Source of the DNA: Parahoeflea alexandrii
GTDB lineage: Bacteria > Pseudomonadota > Alphaproteobacteria > Rhizobiales > Rhizobiaceae
Reading direction: 5' to 3'
Length of the DNA stretch: 64,000 nucleotides
NCBI RefSeq assembly: GCF_027214025.1
Contig: NZ_JAPWHB010000007.1
Span: forward strand, 62,001 to 126,000
Below the pieces are notes generated by a model. The model had not been told where the DNA came from and made no database searches. It worked only from the letters and a program-made list of their open reading frames with translations. How positions within the stretch are numbered: position 1 is the first letter of the stretch; each line of letters opens with the position of its first letter. Both the position numbers and the translations under genes were made by a program. Of this stretch, positions 52,295-60,417 are shown in pieces.

Positions 52295-52990
52295 ATGACA
52301 GAGACCGATTCGAATCAAATGGCCGATGAGGCCGTTCAACGGCTGCGCCGGCTCGATTGCTGCGCTGTGTCAGATGCTCTCGACCAATTGGGGCTGCAGG
52401 GACAAGTGACGGGCGTGCCAAAGCGCTCGGGACAGGCGTCACGGATCGCGGGGCGCGTTATTACACTGAAATTGCATGACGGTCCCCGAGCGGAAGGGCC
52501 ATTGCGTCACTTGGGGACATCGGCGGTGGAGCTGTCCGGGCCGGAGAACGTTATCGTTGTCGAGCAGCGCACAGGCAAGGATGCCGGGTGCTGGGGCGGA
52601 TTGTTGACTTTAGGGGCAAAGCTCCGCGGCGCCGCAGGCGTGGTGGCTGATGGGCCTGTGCGCGACATCGACGAAGCGCGCGATTATGACTTCCCGGTGT
52701 TTTCAACCGCTCTAACGGCCCGCACCGCGCGAGGCCGGGTTGTTGAGGCGGCGACCAATGAACCAATCACTCCCTGGGGAGTGCCTGTTGCGGCGAATGA
52801 CTATGTGATCGCCGATGCAAGCGCAGTTATTTTCATTCAGGCGCCGCAGGTCGAGGCCGTTCTCGATGCGGCTGAAGCCATTGCCTTCAAAGAAGCCGTG
52901 ATGGCCAAAGCCTTGTTGAGCGGAACGCCGATCAGCGCAGTCATGAGCGGTGACTACGAAAACATGCTGGACGGGGGAGCGGGCAAATGA
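52295..52990 (+). CDS. RraA/HMG-aldolase-like protein, altered active site
   Basis: Protein of 231 residues in the RraA/4-hydroxy-4-methyl-2-oxoglutarate aldolase family. ATG 52295 follows GAGG; an ATG at 52259 lacks a site. Family blocks are DCCAVSDALDQLGLQG and the AGVVADGPVRDIDEA block with the Arg-Asp pair. Where aldolases have a Gly-Glu pair (WGE), this one has Gly-Gly (GCWGGLLTLGAKLRG). The acidic metal-ligand residue appears lost, so activity may differ. It overlaps the next RraA gene by four bases, and the two may form a heteromer. Confidence 0.88.
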   Translation: MTETDSNQMADEAVQRLRRLDCCAVSDALDQLGLQGQVTGVPKRSGQASRIAGRVITLKLHDGPRAEGPLRHLGTSAVELSGPENVIVVEQRTGKDAGCWGGLLTLGAKLRGAAGVVADGPVRDIDEARDYDFPVFSTALTARTARGRVVEAATNEPITPWGVPVAANDYVIADASAVIFIQAPQVEAVLDAAEAIAFKEAVMAKALLSGTPISAVMSGDYENMLDGGAGK

Positions 52991-53649
52991 TGTTCGATGC
53001 ATCAAGGACAACGAATGCCGACTTTCCACGCATCGCCGCTGATATTGTTGATCGTGCCCGCCCTCTTCCGACGGCCACTCTGCACGAAGCGGGCGGAAAA
53101 ATTGGCGCTTTGCCTTCAGCGATCCGCTCGATGATTTCGGGATTGGGGGTCGTCGGTCCGGCGCTGACGGTGCATTCGCCGGGCGCTGACAACCTGTGGC
53201 TACACCGGGCGCTGGAAATCGCACGGCCGGGCGACGTGATGATCGTTCACGTCTCTGGCGCGTATGATTTTGGATACTGGGGCGAGGTCATGTCGACAGC
53301 GGCCAAGGCGCGGGGTCTTGCGGGGCTGGTGATAGACGGCTGCGTGCGCGATGGCGATCTTCTGGAAGATGTCGGCGTGCCGGTTTTTGCGCGCGGTCTG
53401 TCCATGCGGGGGACCGGAAAGGATTTCGGCGCCGTGGGATGGATCGGCGCTCCGCTCCTGATGGGCCAGGTGGTTGTGAATGCGGGCGACTTGATCGTTG
53501 GCGACGCGGATGGGGTGGTCAGCCTGCCGCGCGGCACTGCCACAGAGGTTATCGACGCCTCAATCGCACGGGAAGCGGCCGAACAGGGTCAAATCAAGCG
53601 GCTCGAAGCCGGCGAAACCACCATGTCGATTTTCGGTTTCCATCGCTAA
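52987..53649 (+). CDS. RraA/HMG-aldolase family protein
   Basis: Protein of 220 residues retaining the class II pyruvate aldolase pattern: TLHEAGGKIGAL, SPGADNLWLHRALEIA, YWGEVMSTAAKARG with Glu, and LAGLVIDGCVRD with the Arg-Asp pair. Family members cleave 4-carboxy-4-hydroxy-2-oxoadipate or HMG, or decarboxylate oxaloacetate; related proteins only bind RNase E. It lies between an altered RraA paralogue and the gentisate-dioxygenase-like gene, pointing to aromatic ring-product processing. Confidence 0.9.
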   Translation: MMFDASRTTNADFPRIAADIVDRARPLPTATLHEAGGKIGALPSAIRSMISGLGVVGPALTVHSPGADNLWLHRALEIARPGDVMIVHVSGAYDFGYWGEVMSTAAKARGLAGLVIDGCVRDGDLLEDVGVPVFARGLSMRGTGKDFGAVGWIGAPLLMGQVVVNAGDLIVGDADGVVSLPRGTATEVIDASIAREAAEQGQIKRLEAGETTMSIFGFHR

Positions 53650-53673
53650 TCGCTGACCGTGGGAGGAGAGACC

Positions 53674-54639
53674 ATGACTACCGAGGATGAAATTCGCGCG
53701 GCCAACGGGTTGGATGATTTGTATCCTGTTCTGAGCCGCAATCGGTATACGGCGGGCTGGAACAAGAAAAGCCGTTCCCTGTGGCCCGAGCCAGCCACGG
53801 CGCTGACTCCGCAACATTGGAGTTATTCCGAAGCACGGGCCGCCTTGGAGCAAGCCGGGCGCTGGATTGGGACGGATTTGGCAGAGCGGCGCAATCTGCT
53901 GATGTTCAACCCGGTTGAGGGGAATGAATACGATACCGTCAACACCCTGGTTGCGGCCTATCAGATGATCAAACCGGGAGAGCATGCACGCGCGCATCGC
54001 CATACGCCAAATGCGTTGCGTTTGATCCTGGAGGCCGGCGCCGGGCTGTTTACTGTCGTTGACGGGGTCAAGCTGCCGATGGTCGAGGGGGATGTGCTGT
54101 TGACCCCCGGTCGCGCGTGGCACAGCCACTTCAACGAAGGCGACGACAACGCCTATTGGATCGACATTCTTGACGTTCCCCTGGTGCACCGGCTGGAGCC
54201 GATGTTCTTTGAGGAGCTTGCCGGCGGAACCCAGGCCGTGATTGAGGCGCCGCAGGCGCACCCGTACTGGTTTTCCAGGGCCGAGACTGAAGCGGCGTTG
54301 GCCCTGGCGACGCCTGACAAGTTCGGGATGCGGCGTCACCGGCTGGAATCGCAAGGGGCCATACCTACGATGGAACTGAGCTGGCTGGCATTGGAGGCGG
54401 GCGCGAGTACCGGGGAGCTGCGCAGCACCGAGAGCCGCATTTACGCGGCAACCAGGGGGCATGGCCAGTTTACGACGGCGGCGGGCGTTCACAACTGGGG
54501 GCCAGGCGACGTGTTCGCCGCACCCGGTTGGGCCGCTCACACTATCCTCGCCCAATCCGATGCCCGGATTTTTGAGGTTTCAGATGCCCCGGTAATGCGG
54601 GCGTTTGGATTTTATTTCGACGCCGACAATCGTCCCTGA
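53674..54639 (+). CDS. Gentisate 1,2-dioxygenase-like bicupin
   Basis: Ring-cleaving Fe(II) dioxygenase candidate of 321 residues. ATG 53674 follows GGGAGGAGAGACC. The N-terminal cupin has HARAHRHTPNALRLILE with the His-x-His pair and TPGRAWHSHFNEGDDNAYW with the third His region, then DILDVPLVHRLEPMF. The C-terminal cupin is VHNWGPGDVFAAPGW. Gentisate dioxygenases are usually about 20-30 residues longer. Salicylate or hydroxynaphthoate dioxygenase activity is possible, since these share the fold. Confidence 0.9.
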   Translation: MTTEDEIRAANGLDDLYPVLSRNRYTAGWNKKSRSLWPEPATALTPQHWSYSEARAALEQAGRWIGTDLAERRNLLMFNPVEGNEYDTVNTLVAAYQMIKPGEHARAHRHTPNALRLILEAGAGLFTVVDGVKLPMVEGDVLLTPGRAWHSHFNEGDDNAYWIDILDVPLVHRLEPMFFEELAGGTQAVIEAPQAHPYWFSRAETEAALALATPDKFGMRRHRLESQGAIPTMELSWLALEAGASTGELRSTESRIYAATRGHGQFTTAAGVHNWGPGDVFAAPGWAAHTILAQSDARIFEVSDAPVMRAFGFYFDADNRP

Positions 54640-54697
54640 TCGGACATCGGAAGGGGATTGACGCAATCCCCCGGCGGCACTAAACACACTCATATAG

Positions 54698-54710
54698 TAA
54701 GGTAACCTTA
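54698..54710. promoter_or_regulatory. MarR-box candidate, copy 1
   Basis: TAAGGTAACCTTA (6-base arms around one A) lies 36 bases before the thiolase-like start. An identical 13-mer occurs at 60157-60169. Confidence 0.6.
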
Positions 54711-54745
54711 TATAGCTGACGGAACTCAAGAGGAGGCAAGTCGCG

Positions 54746-55915
54746 ATGAGCATTCGGGGGCAAGCGCATATCGCCGGGATCTATGAACATCCCACGCGAC
54801 GGGCAGACGGGATTTCCACTGCGCGACTGCACGCCGATGTGGCCCTGGGAGCGCTGGCCGATGCCGGTCTTTCGCTGAGCGATGTCGATGGCTATTTCTG
54901 CGGTGCCGATGCGCCGGGGCTGGGCGGCTTCTCGATGGCCGAGTACCTTGGCCTGACAAACCTTCGCTACATGGATACGACCGAAACGGGTGGTTCGTCG
55001 TATCTTCTGCATGTCTCGCACGCCGTCCGTGCCATTGCCTCGGGGCAGTGCAATGTCGCGCTGATTACCATGGCGGATCGCCCCTTGGCTGCCAATGCCG
55101 GACCGGTGTTGGCCGGTGTCGACATGTCATTGGTGCCCGAGCGCGAATTCGCCGCTCCGGTGCCGCTGCCGCCCGTTTTCGGCTATGCGATGATCGCACG
55201 GCGTCACATGCATGAATTCGGCACAACGCCCGAGCAACTTGCGTGGGTCAAGGTCGCCGCTTCGCACCATGCGCAATACAATCCGCACGCAAAGCTGCGC
55301 GAGGTGCTGAGCCTCGAAGAGGTCATGGCCTCGCCGCTCATTGCTGATCCGCTGCGCCGCGCGGACTGCTGCGTGGTGACCGATGGCGGCGGCGCGTTGG
55401 TGGTGACTCGGCCCGAGATCGCCCGGAGCCTAGGGCGCCCTTCAGTGCGGATCGCTGGATGCGGCGAAGCAATGAAACACAATGCGGCAGGGCGAATGAA
55501 TCCGATGTCTTCGGCGGGCGTCTTTAGTGGCGCCAAGGCGTTCGAGGAGGCCGGGGTTCGCCCCAGCGACATCAAGTATGCATCGCTTTACGATAGCTTC
55601 ACGATCACCGTTATCATGCAGCTCGAAGATCTGGGCTTCTGCGAAAAGGGGCATGGCGGGCGCTTTGCCGCCGATGGCAACCTTATCTCGGGCATCGGCA
55701 AGTTGCCGTTCAACACCGATGGCGGCGGATTGTGTTCCAATCATCCGGGCAACAAGGGCGGCATGACAAAGATGATTGAAGCCGTGCGGCAATGCCGCGG
55801 CGAGGCTCATCCCGCAGTGCAGGTACCCGATCATTCCCTCGTCTTGGCCCATGGAACGGGCGGACTGATGTCCAGCCAGCACATGGCCGCAACCGTGATT
55901 TTGGAGGCTGCATGA
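54746..55915 (+). CDS. Thiolase-like protein of the SCPx/Ltp2 type (no nucleophilic Cys)
   Basis: Protein of 389 residues with a thiolase fold. ATG 54746 follows GAGGAGG. At the position of the nucleophilic Cys it has TTETGGSSYLLHVSHAVR, as in Ltp2-type retro-aldolases and lipid-transfer relatives. It keeps KYASLYDSFTITVIMQLEDL and CSNHPGNKGGM, the latter carrying the His. Ltp2 enzymes act together with a DUF35 partner, and the next gene encodes a DUF35 domain. Aldol cleavage of a hydroxyacyl-CoA is therefore more likely than classical thiolysis, but this is inference. Confidence 0.88.
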   Translation: MSIRGQAHIAGIYEHPTRRADGISTARLHADVALGALADAGLSLSDVDGYFCGADAPGLGGFSMAEYLGLTNLRYMDTTETGGSSYLLHVSHAVRAIASGQCNVALITMADRPLAANAGPVLAGVDMSLVPEREFAAPVPLPPVFGYAMIARRHMHEFGTTPEQLAWVKVAASHHAQYNPHAKLREVLSLEEVMASPLIADPLRRADCCVVTDGGGALVVTRPEIARSLGRPSVRIAGCGEAMKHNAAGRMNPMSSAGVFSGAKAFEEAGVRPSDIKYASLYDSFTITVIMQLEDLGFCEKGHGGRFAADGNLISGIGKLPFNTDGGGLCSNHPGNKGGMTKMIEAVRQCRGEAHPAVQVPDHSLVLAHGTGGLMSSQHMAATVILEAA

Positions 55916-57588
55916 CCGAGCGCAACAAACCCGAAATCCTGATCTCCGCCGAGGCAGAGGCTTTCGCAGCATCAGCCGCGCATGGGGACTTGATCCTGCG
56001 CGAATGCCGTGACTGCAACGAACTCCACGTCTACCCGCGCGCACATTGTCCACTCTGCGGCAGCCGAAATCTGGGATGGCGCAAAGCCAGCGGGCAGGGG
56101 ACGCTTTATTCCTTCACCCGCATGGCCGGGCGCCGCGCGGCGGCACCGGCAATCGTCGATCTGGACGAGGGGCTGCGTGTCAATTCAGTGGTGCTGGACG
56201 CCGACACATATCAGTTGGCGATCGGTGATACGGTGCAGGTGCGATTCCAGCCTGATGCGCAGGACGTGTTGCGGTTGGCGTTCACGACGTCGGCGGCAGA
56301 GAATGCGCGCGCATATTCCGCGCAGGCATTTGCAATGGTGGATGCCGATCGGGAGAGGTTTGCGGCTGGAGGAGCGCCCGAGGAGGTCAAGACAGTTGCC
56401 GTCGTTGGCGCCGGAAACATGGGCATTGGCATTGCGACCGCATTTCTCAATGCCGGGTTCACGGTGCTGATGCTGGATCAGAACGCCGAGGCCTTTGATC
56501 GTGCCCGTGCCCGCATTGCCGAAACCTTTGAACGGGACGTACAGCGAGGCCGGCTGGAGCCTTCGCAAGCGTCCGCAAAACTGGCGGCGCTGCAAGTCGA
56601 GACCGACATGACACAGGTGGCGCGCGCGGATCTGGTCGTCGAGGCCGTTTGGGAAGATATGGCGCTGAAGCAGGAGGTCTTCTCCTTGCTCGATCAGCAT
56701 GCCCGTCCCGGCGTCTGTCTGTGCACCAACACGTCGACGTTGGATATTGATGCCATCGCCTCAAGCACAAAGCGGCCCGATCGCGTTGTCGGACTGCACT
56801 TTTTCAACCCTGCCCATGTGATGAAATTGCTGGAGGTGGTGCGCGGGGCCCAGACCTCGGATGCAACATTGGCCATGGCGACGCAGGTCGGGATGCAATT
56901 GGGCAAGGTCCCGGTTGTTGTGGGGAACGCGCATGGGTTTGTCGGCAATCGGCTGATGATCGCGCGCGAGCACGAGGCTGGTCGCATGCTGCTGGAGGGT
57001 GCGCTGCCCGAACAGATTGACGCGGTTTTGACCCGGTTCGGCATGCCGATGGGTACGTTCGAGATGCAGGACATGGCGGGTGGAATCGAGCTGAGCTATA
57101 GGGCCCGTCAGGCCCGCGGCGAGAAGAGCCCGATCATTGATCGTCTTTTCGATGCAGGCCGCCTCGGCCAAAAAACCGGCAAAGGATACTATCGATATGC
57201 GCCGGGCAATCGTCGCCCGCTGCCCGATCCGGAGGCCGTTGCGATTTTCGAAGAGGCCTCGCGGGCAGAAGGGATCACCCGTCAGCCAATCGCAGATGCT
57301 GAAATCGAGAACCGGCTGATCCTGCCAATGGTCAATGAAGGCGTGCGTCTGCTCGCTGAAGGAGTGGCGGCGCGTGCCAGCGACATCGACGTTGTCTGGC
57401 AGACAGGTTTCGGCTGGCCGGATTGGAAGGGTGGCCCAATGTATCACGCCGATCAATTGGGGCTGGCCGAGGTTCATTCCCGGCTATCTGATCTGGCCGC
57501 GTCGCATGGCGCGCGGTTCGCCCCCGCTGCTTTGTTGACCGAAATGATGGCAACGGGCGGCCGCCTTACCGATTTCGAGGATGTCTGA
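55912..57588 (+). CDS. DUF35 (zinc ribbon/OB) fused to 3-hydroxyacyl-CoA dehydrogenase
   Basis: A 558-residue fusion. Residues 15-125 are DUF35: a rubredoxin-like zinc ribbon with Cys32, Cys35, Cys46 and Cys49 (CRDCN and CPLCGSRNLG) and an OB fold (GTLYSFTRM, IGDTVQVRF). From residue 160 a complete 3-hydroxyacyl-CoA dehydrogenase follows: VAVVGAGNMGIGIA, TNTSTLDIDAIAS, GLHFFNPAHVMKLLEVV, NAHGFVGNRL and GRLGQKTGKGYYRY. The enoyl hydratase of normal FadB is absent and DUF35 takes its place. ATG 55912 overlaps the previous stop. The DUF35 part would supply the partner domain for the thiolase-like protein. Confidence 0.92.
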   Translation: MTERNKPEILISAEAEAFAASAAHGDLILRECRDCNELHVYPRAHCPLCGSRNLGWRKASGQGTLYSFTRMAGRRAAAPAIVDLDEGLRVNSVVLDADTYQLAIGDTVQVRFQPDAQDVLRLAFTTSAAENARAYSAQAFAMVDADRERFAAGGAPEEVKTVAVVGAGNMGIGIATAFLNAGFTVLMLDQNAEAFDRARARIAETFERDVQRGRLEPSQASAKLAALQVETDMTQVARADLVVEAVWEDMALKQEVFSLLDQHARPGVCLCTNTSTLDIDAIASSTKRPDRVVGLHFFNPAHVMKLLEVVRGAQTSDATLAMATQVGMQLGKVPVVVGNAHGFVGNRLMIAREHEAGRMLLEGALPEQIDAVLTRFGMPMGTFEMQDMAGGIELSYRARQARGEKSPIIDRLFDAGRLGQKTGKGYYRYAPGNRRPLPDPEAVAIFEEASRAEGITRQPIADAEIENRLILPMVNEGVRLLAEGVAARASDIDVVWQTGFGWPDWKGGPMYHADQLGLAEVHSRLSDLAASHGARFAPAALLTEMMATGGRLTDFEDV

Positions 57589-59402
57589 TGCCCACATATT
57601 GCGCCCCGGTTGAGGATTACCTCTTTTTGCTGCACGACGTTGCCCGCGTGCACGAATTTGGCGACTTGCCAGGTTTTGCGGATCTGGATCCGGAATTCAC
57701 CGCGGCGATGCTGCGCAGTCTGGCAGAGTTCCACGAAGAAGTGTTGCATCCCGTCAACCTGGCCGCCGACGCGGAGGGTGCGCGACTGGTCGAGGGACGC
57801 GTGCACACGCCGGGGCCCTACAAGGCACTGGCGCAAGCTTATCGCGACTCTGGCTGGCTGTCGGCAGGCATCTCCGAGAGCATTGGCGGGGCAGGGCTGC
57901 CGCCGGTGATGACCGTCGCGGTCAGCGAATTCGGCGTTGCCACGGCGCAATCCTTGCGCATGTACTTTTCGTTCTGCGCCCCCGCGGCCGAGATGCTGAC
58001 CGCGTTTGGCGCAGATTGGATGAAGGCCCATGTCGTGCCGAACCTGGTGCGGGGCAACTGGACTGCCACCATGGCGATGACAGAATCCCACTGCGGCACC
58101 GACCTGCGTCAGATTCGTACCCGGGCGGTAGAGCTGTCGGACGGCACCTGGCGTTTGAGCGGCTCGAAAATGTTCATTTCGGGCGGCGACAATGATCTCG
58201 CCGATAACGTGGTCCACATCGTTCTCGCCAAGGTGCCAAACGCCGAGGGTAAGCTGGCGAATGATCTTTCGACGGTGAATGTCTTCCTCGTATCGGCCAA
58301 TCGCCTGGACCAGGAAACCGGCGCTTTGACAGGGCCCAACGGCGTCACGGTCGGGTCAATCGAGCACAAGATGGGACTTGGCGGCAATGCGACCTGCGTC
58401 CTGAATTTCGACGATTGCGTCGCGCACCGGATCGCGGCGCCGGGGCAGGGGACGGCGGCGAACATGGCCGCAATGTTTTTTCTGATGACCTATGCCCGCA
58501 TCGGGGTCGCCCTGTCAGGGGTGGGATACACCGAGATCGCGCAGCAAAACGCCGCCAACTATGCGCGTGAGCGCCTGTCGGGGCGCGCATTGTCAGGCAT
58601 CGTCAATCCGGACGGACCCGCCGACCCCATCATCGCGCACGCCGATATCCGTCGCTTGCTGCTGGGTGCGCGTTCCTTTACCGAGGGCGGACGCGCTCTT
58701 GCCGTGAAAATGGCGCTGATGCAGTCGCAGGCCAAACACGCTGCCGACAAAGACGAGCGCAAACGCCTCAACGACATCATGGATGTGCTGACACCCGTCA
58801 TGAAAGCCTATTTCACCGACAAAGGGTATCAGAGCGTTAACGATTGCCAGCAGGTCCTCGGGGGACATGGGTATATTGCAGATCACGGATTGGAGCACTT
58901 CGTCCGCAATGCACGGGTTGGGCAGATATATGAAGGCGCGAACGGGATTCAGGCGATCGATCTCGTTCGCAGGAAGCTGCGTGCAAATGAGGGGCGGGCG
59001 CGGACTGCGTTCTTTGCCGCCGTTTCGGATTTGATCGATCAACATGCCGGCGATCCGTTGATGCGGGAGTTTATCGCGCCCCTGGAAACAGCCCTTGCGG
59101 TGCTGACGGCTGTGCTCGATCGCACGGAAGACGCCGAACAGGGCAACCCGGAGGCTTCAGGCGTTGCCGCCTATGACATCTTGACCATGTTTGGCATCAC
59201 TGCCATTGGCTGGGCCTGGGCGGAAATTGCCTCGGTTGTCCTGAAAAACGGCGCGGCGCATTTGACCGAGGCCGGCGGCAAACGCAAACTGGCGCTGGCC
59301 CGGCTCTGGATGGAGCGCGAGATGCCGCAGGTGACGGGACTGGCCTCGAGGGCGCTTAACGGCGTGGGCGCCCTGATGGACCTGGATTCCGAGTTGATCT
59401 GA
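57588..59402 (+). CDS. Acyl-CoA dehydrogenase (large FadE-like type)
   Basis: Flavoenzyme of 604 residues. The start overlaps the preceding stop by one base (TGATG). Motifs are AMTESHCGTDLRQI, WRLSGSKMFISGGDNDLADN, EHKMGLGGNATCVLNF and the catalytic Glu in GQIYEGANGIQAIDLVRRKL. It would introduce the double bond before hydration. No dedicated hydratase gene is visible in this operon; the truncated gene at the window end could be one. Confidence 0.94.
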   Translation: MPTYCAPVEDYLFLLHDVARVHEFGDLPGFADLDPEFTAAMLRSLAEFHEEVLHPVNLAADAEGARLVEGRVHTPGPYKALAQAYRDSGWLSAGISESIGGAGLPPVMTVAVSEFGVATAQSLRMYFSFCAPAAEMLTAFGADWMKAHVVPNLVRGNWTATMAMTESHCGTDLRQIRTRAVELSDGTWRLSGSKMFISGGDNDLADNVVHIVLAKVPNAEGKLANDLSTVNVFLVSANRLDQETGALTGPNGVTVGSIEHKMGLGGNATCVLNFDDCVAHRIAAPGQGTAANMAAMFFLMTYARIGVALSGVGYTEIAQQNAANYARERLSGRALSGIVNPDGPADPIIAHADIRRLLLGARSFTEGGRALAVKMALMQSQAKHAADKDERKRLNDIMDVLTPVMKAYFTDKGYQSVNDCQQVLGGHGYIADHGLEHFVRNARVGQIYEGANGIQAIDLVRRKLRANEGRARTAFFAAVSDLIDQHAGDPLMREFIAPLETALAVLTAVLDRTEDAEQGNPEASGVAAYDILTMFGITAIGWAWAEIASVVLKNGAAHLTEAGGKRKLALARLWMEREMPQVTGLASRALNGVGALMDLDSELI

Positions 59403-59445
59403 CAGAACCCTGGCCCGGACCGGTCGGCAAACGCACCGGCGCGGC

Positions 59446-59886
59446 CTATCGCTGAAAAAGCGCCGTCAAGTTGGCGACGAAGCGGTCGCGGTCCTCCGGA
59501 CTGAGGCGCGCGAGGTAGGCGTGTTCGGCGCGCAGCACTGCATGATCGCACCGCTCTTGCACCGCCAGCCCTGCCGAGGTACGCTTCACTATAAGGTTGC
59601 GCCGGTTGCCATTGGCATAGTTGCGCTCGATCAATCCCTTGGATTCAAGCGCGGATAGATATTCGCCCATCGATTGCGCCGTCATGTTCTGCTTGCGCGC
59701 CAATTCCGCACCGGTGCACGGCTCGAACCGCTTCAAGGCACTCAGAACAGTGTATTGGCCCGTGGTCAGATCCTCGTCCTTGAGGGCATCCTCCATGATC
59801 GCGTCAATTTTCTGATAATGGCGGAAGAAATAGAAAAAGACCCTGGGTGCTGCCGTCTTTTCGGTAGTCGGGTAAGCTGTGTTCAC
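59446..59886 (-). CDS. MarR-family regulator of module D
   Basis: Winged-helix regulator of about 146 residues. GTG 59886 (V/MNTAYPTTEK) follows AGAGG; a longer frame from 59925 has no site. The recognition region is CTGAELARKQNMTAQSMGEY followed by LSALESKGLIERNYANGNRRNLIVKRT. It resembles regulators of hydroxycinnamate and phenylacetate-type catabolism in outline only. Its divergent promoter region contains the palindrome at 60157. It is convergent with the dehydrogenase gene. Confidence 0.9.
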   Translation of the reverse strand: MNTAYPTTEKTAAPRVFFYFFRHYQKIDAIMEDALKDEDLTTGQYTVLSALKRFEPCTGAELARKQNMTAQSMGEYLSALESKGLIERNYANGNRRNLIVKRTSAGLAVQERCDHAVLRAEHAYLARLSPEDRDRFVANLTALFQR

Positions 59887-60149
59887 GTGGCGACCTCTGC
59901 TCTGTGGTTCGTGTCCATCGATCACAAATCAACCAAGCCGCAACAAACCAAAGTCCATAGGCGCGGCCAAGAATTATGGCGTCGTCTTTCAAAGGCGACA
60001 TGTCACGAGATTGCTTTTGACGCAATCTTATCTAGCAAGAAATCCTTTCCGTGAACACACTGGGCGCCTCTTATCCGCTGATTGGCCGGACGTGAACCGT
60101 ATCCCGCGCGAACCCCCATTGCGGGTGCGAGGCGGCGGACTCGATTCGC

Positions 60150-60176
60150 TTGACAATAAGGTAACCTTACTATAAT
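60150..60176 (+). promoter_or_regulatory. Promoter with embedded MarR-box, copy 2
   Basis: TTGACA (60150-60155) and TATAAT (60171-60176) match both promoter consensus hexamers with a 15-base spacer, somewhat short. The spacer holds TAAGGTAACCTTA (60157-60169), identical to the copy at 54698. A repressor bound here would block polymerase. The transcript would read into the binding-protein gene 240 bases on. The rest of the gap 59887-60417 shows no gene. Confidence 0.65.
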
Positions 60177-60417
60177 TCTGCCTGTGGGAACGGCGATCCA
60201 GAATCGAATCTGATCGCAGGGATGCGTTTCTGGGAGGATTACAAGCGCCCGAGTCCGGGGCCGCAGCCCGTTTTCATATTGGTCATTTGCCCCGCCTTGC
60301 TTTCTGGTGGCGAGGCGTGGTTCCGGAAAGAAAGTCAGATTGGTCGACCTTGAGGCGGTTTCCGCAAGGTTTGTGCGCGGTCATGTGTGATGAGCGCGGC
60401 TTAAAAAGGGGAGTGAG

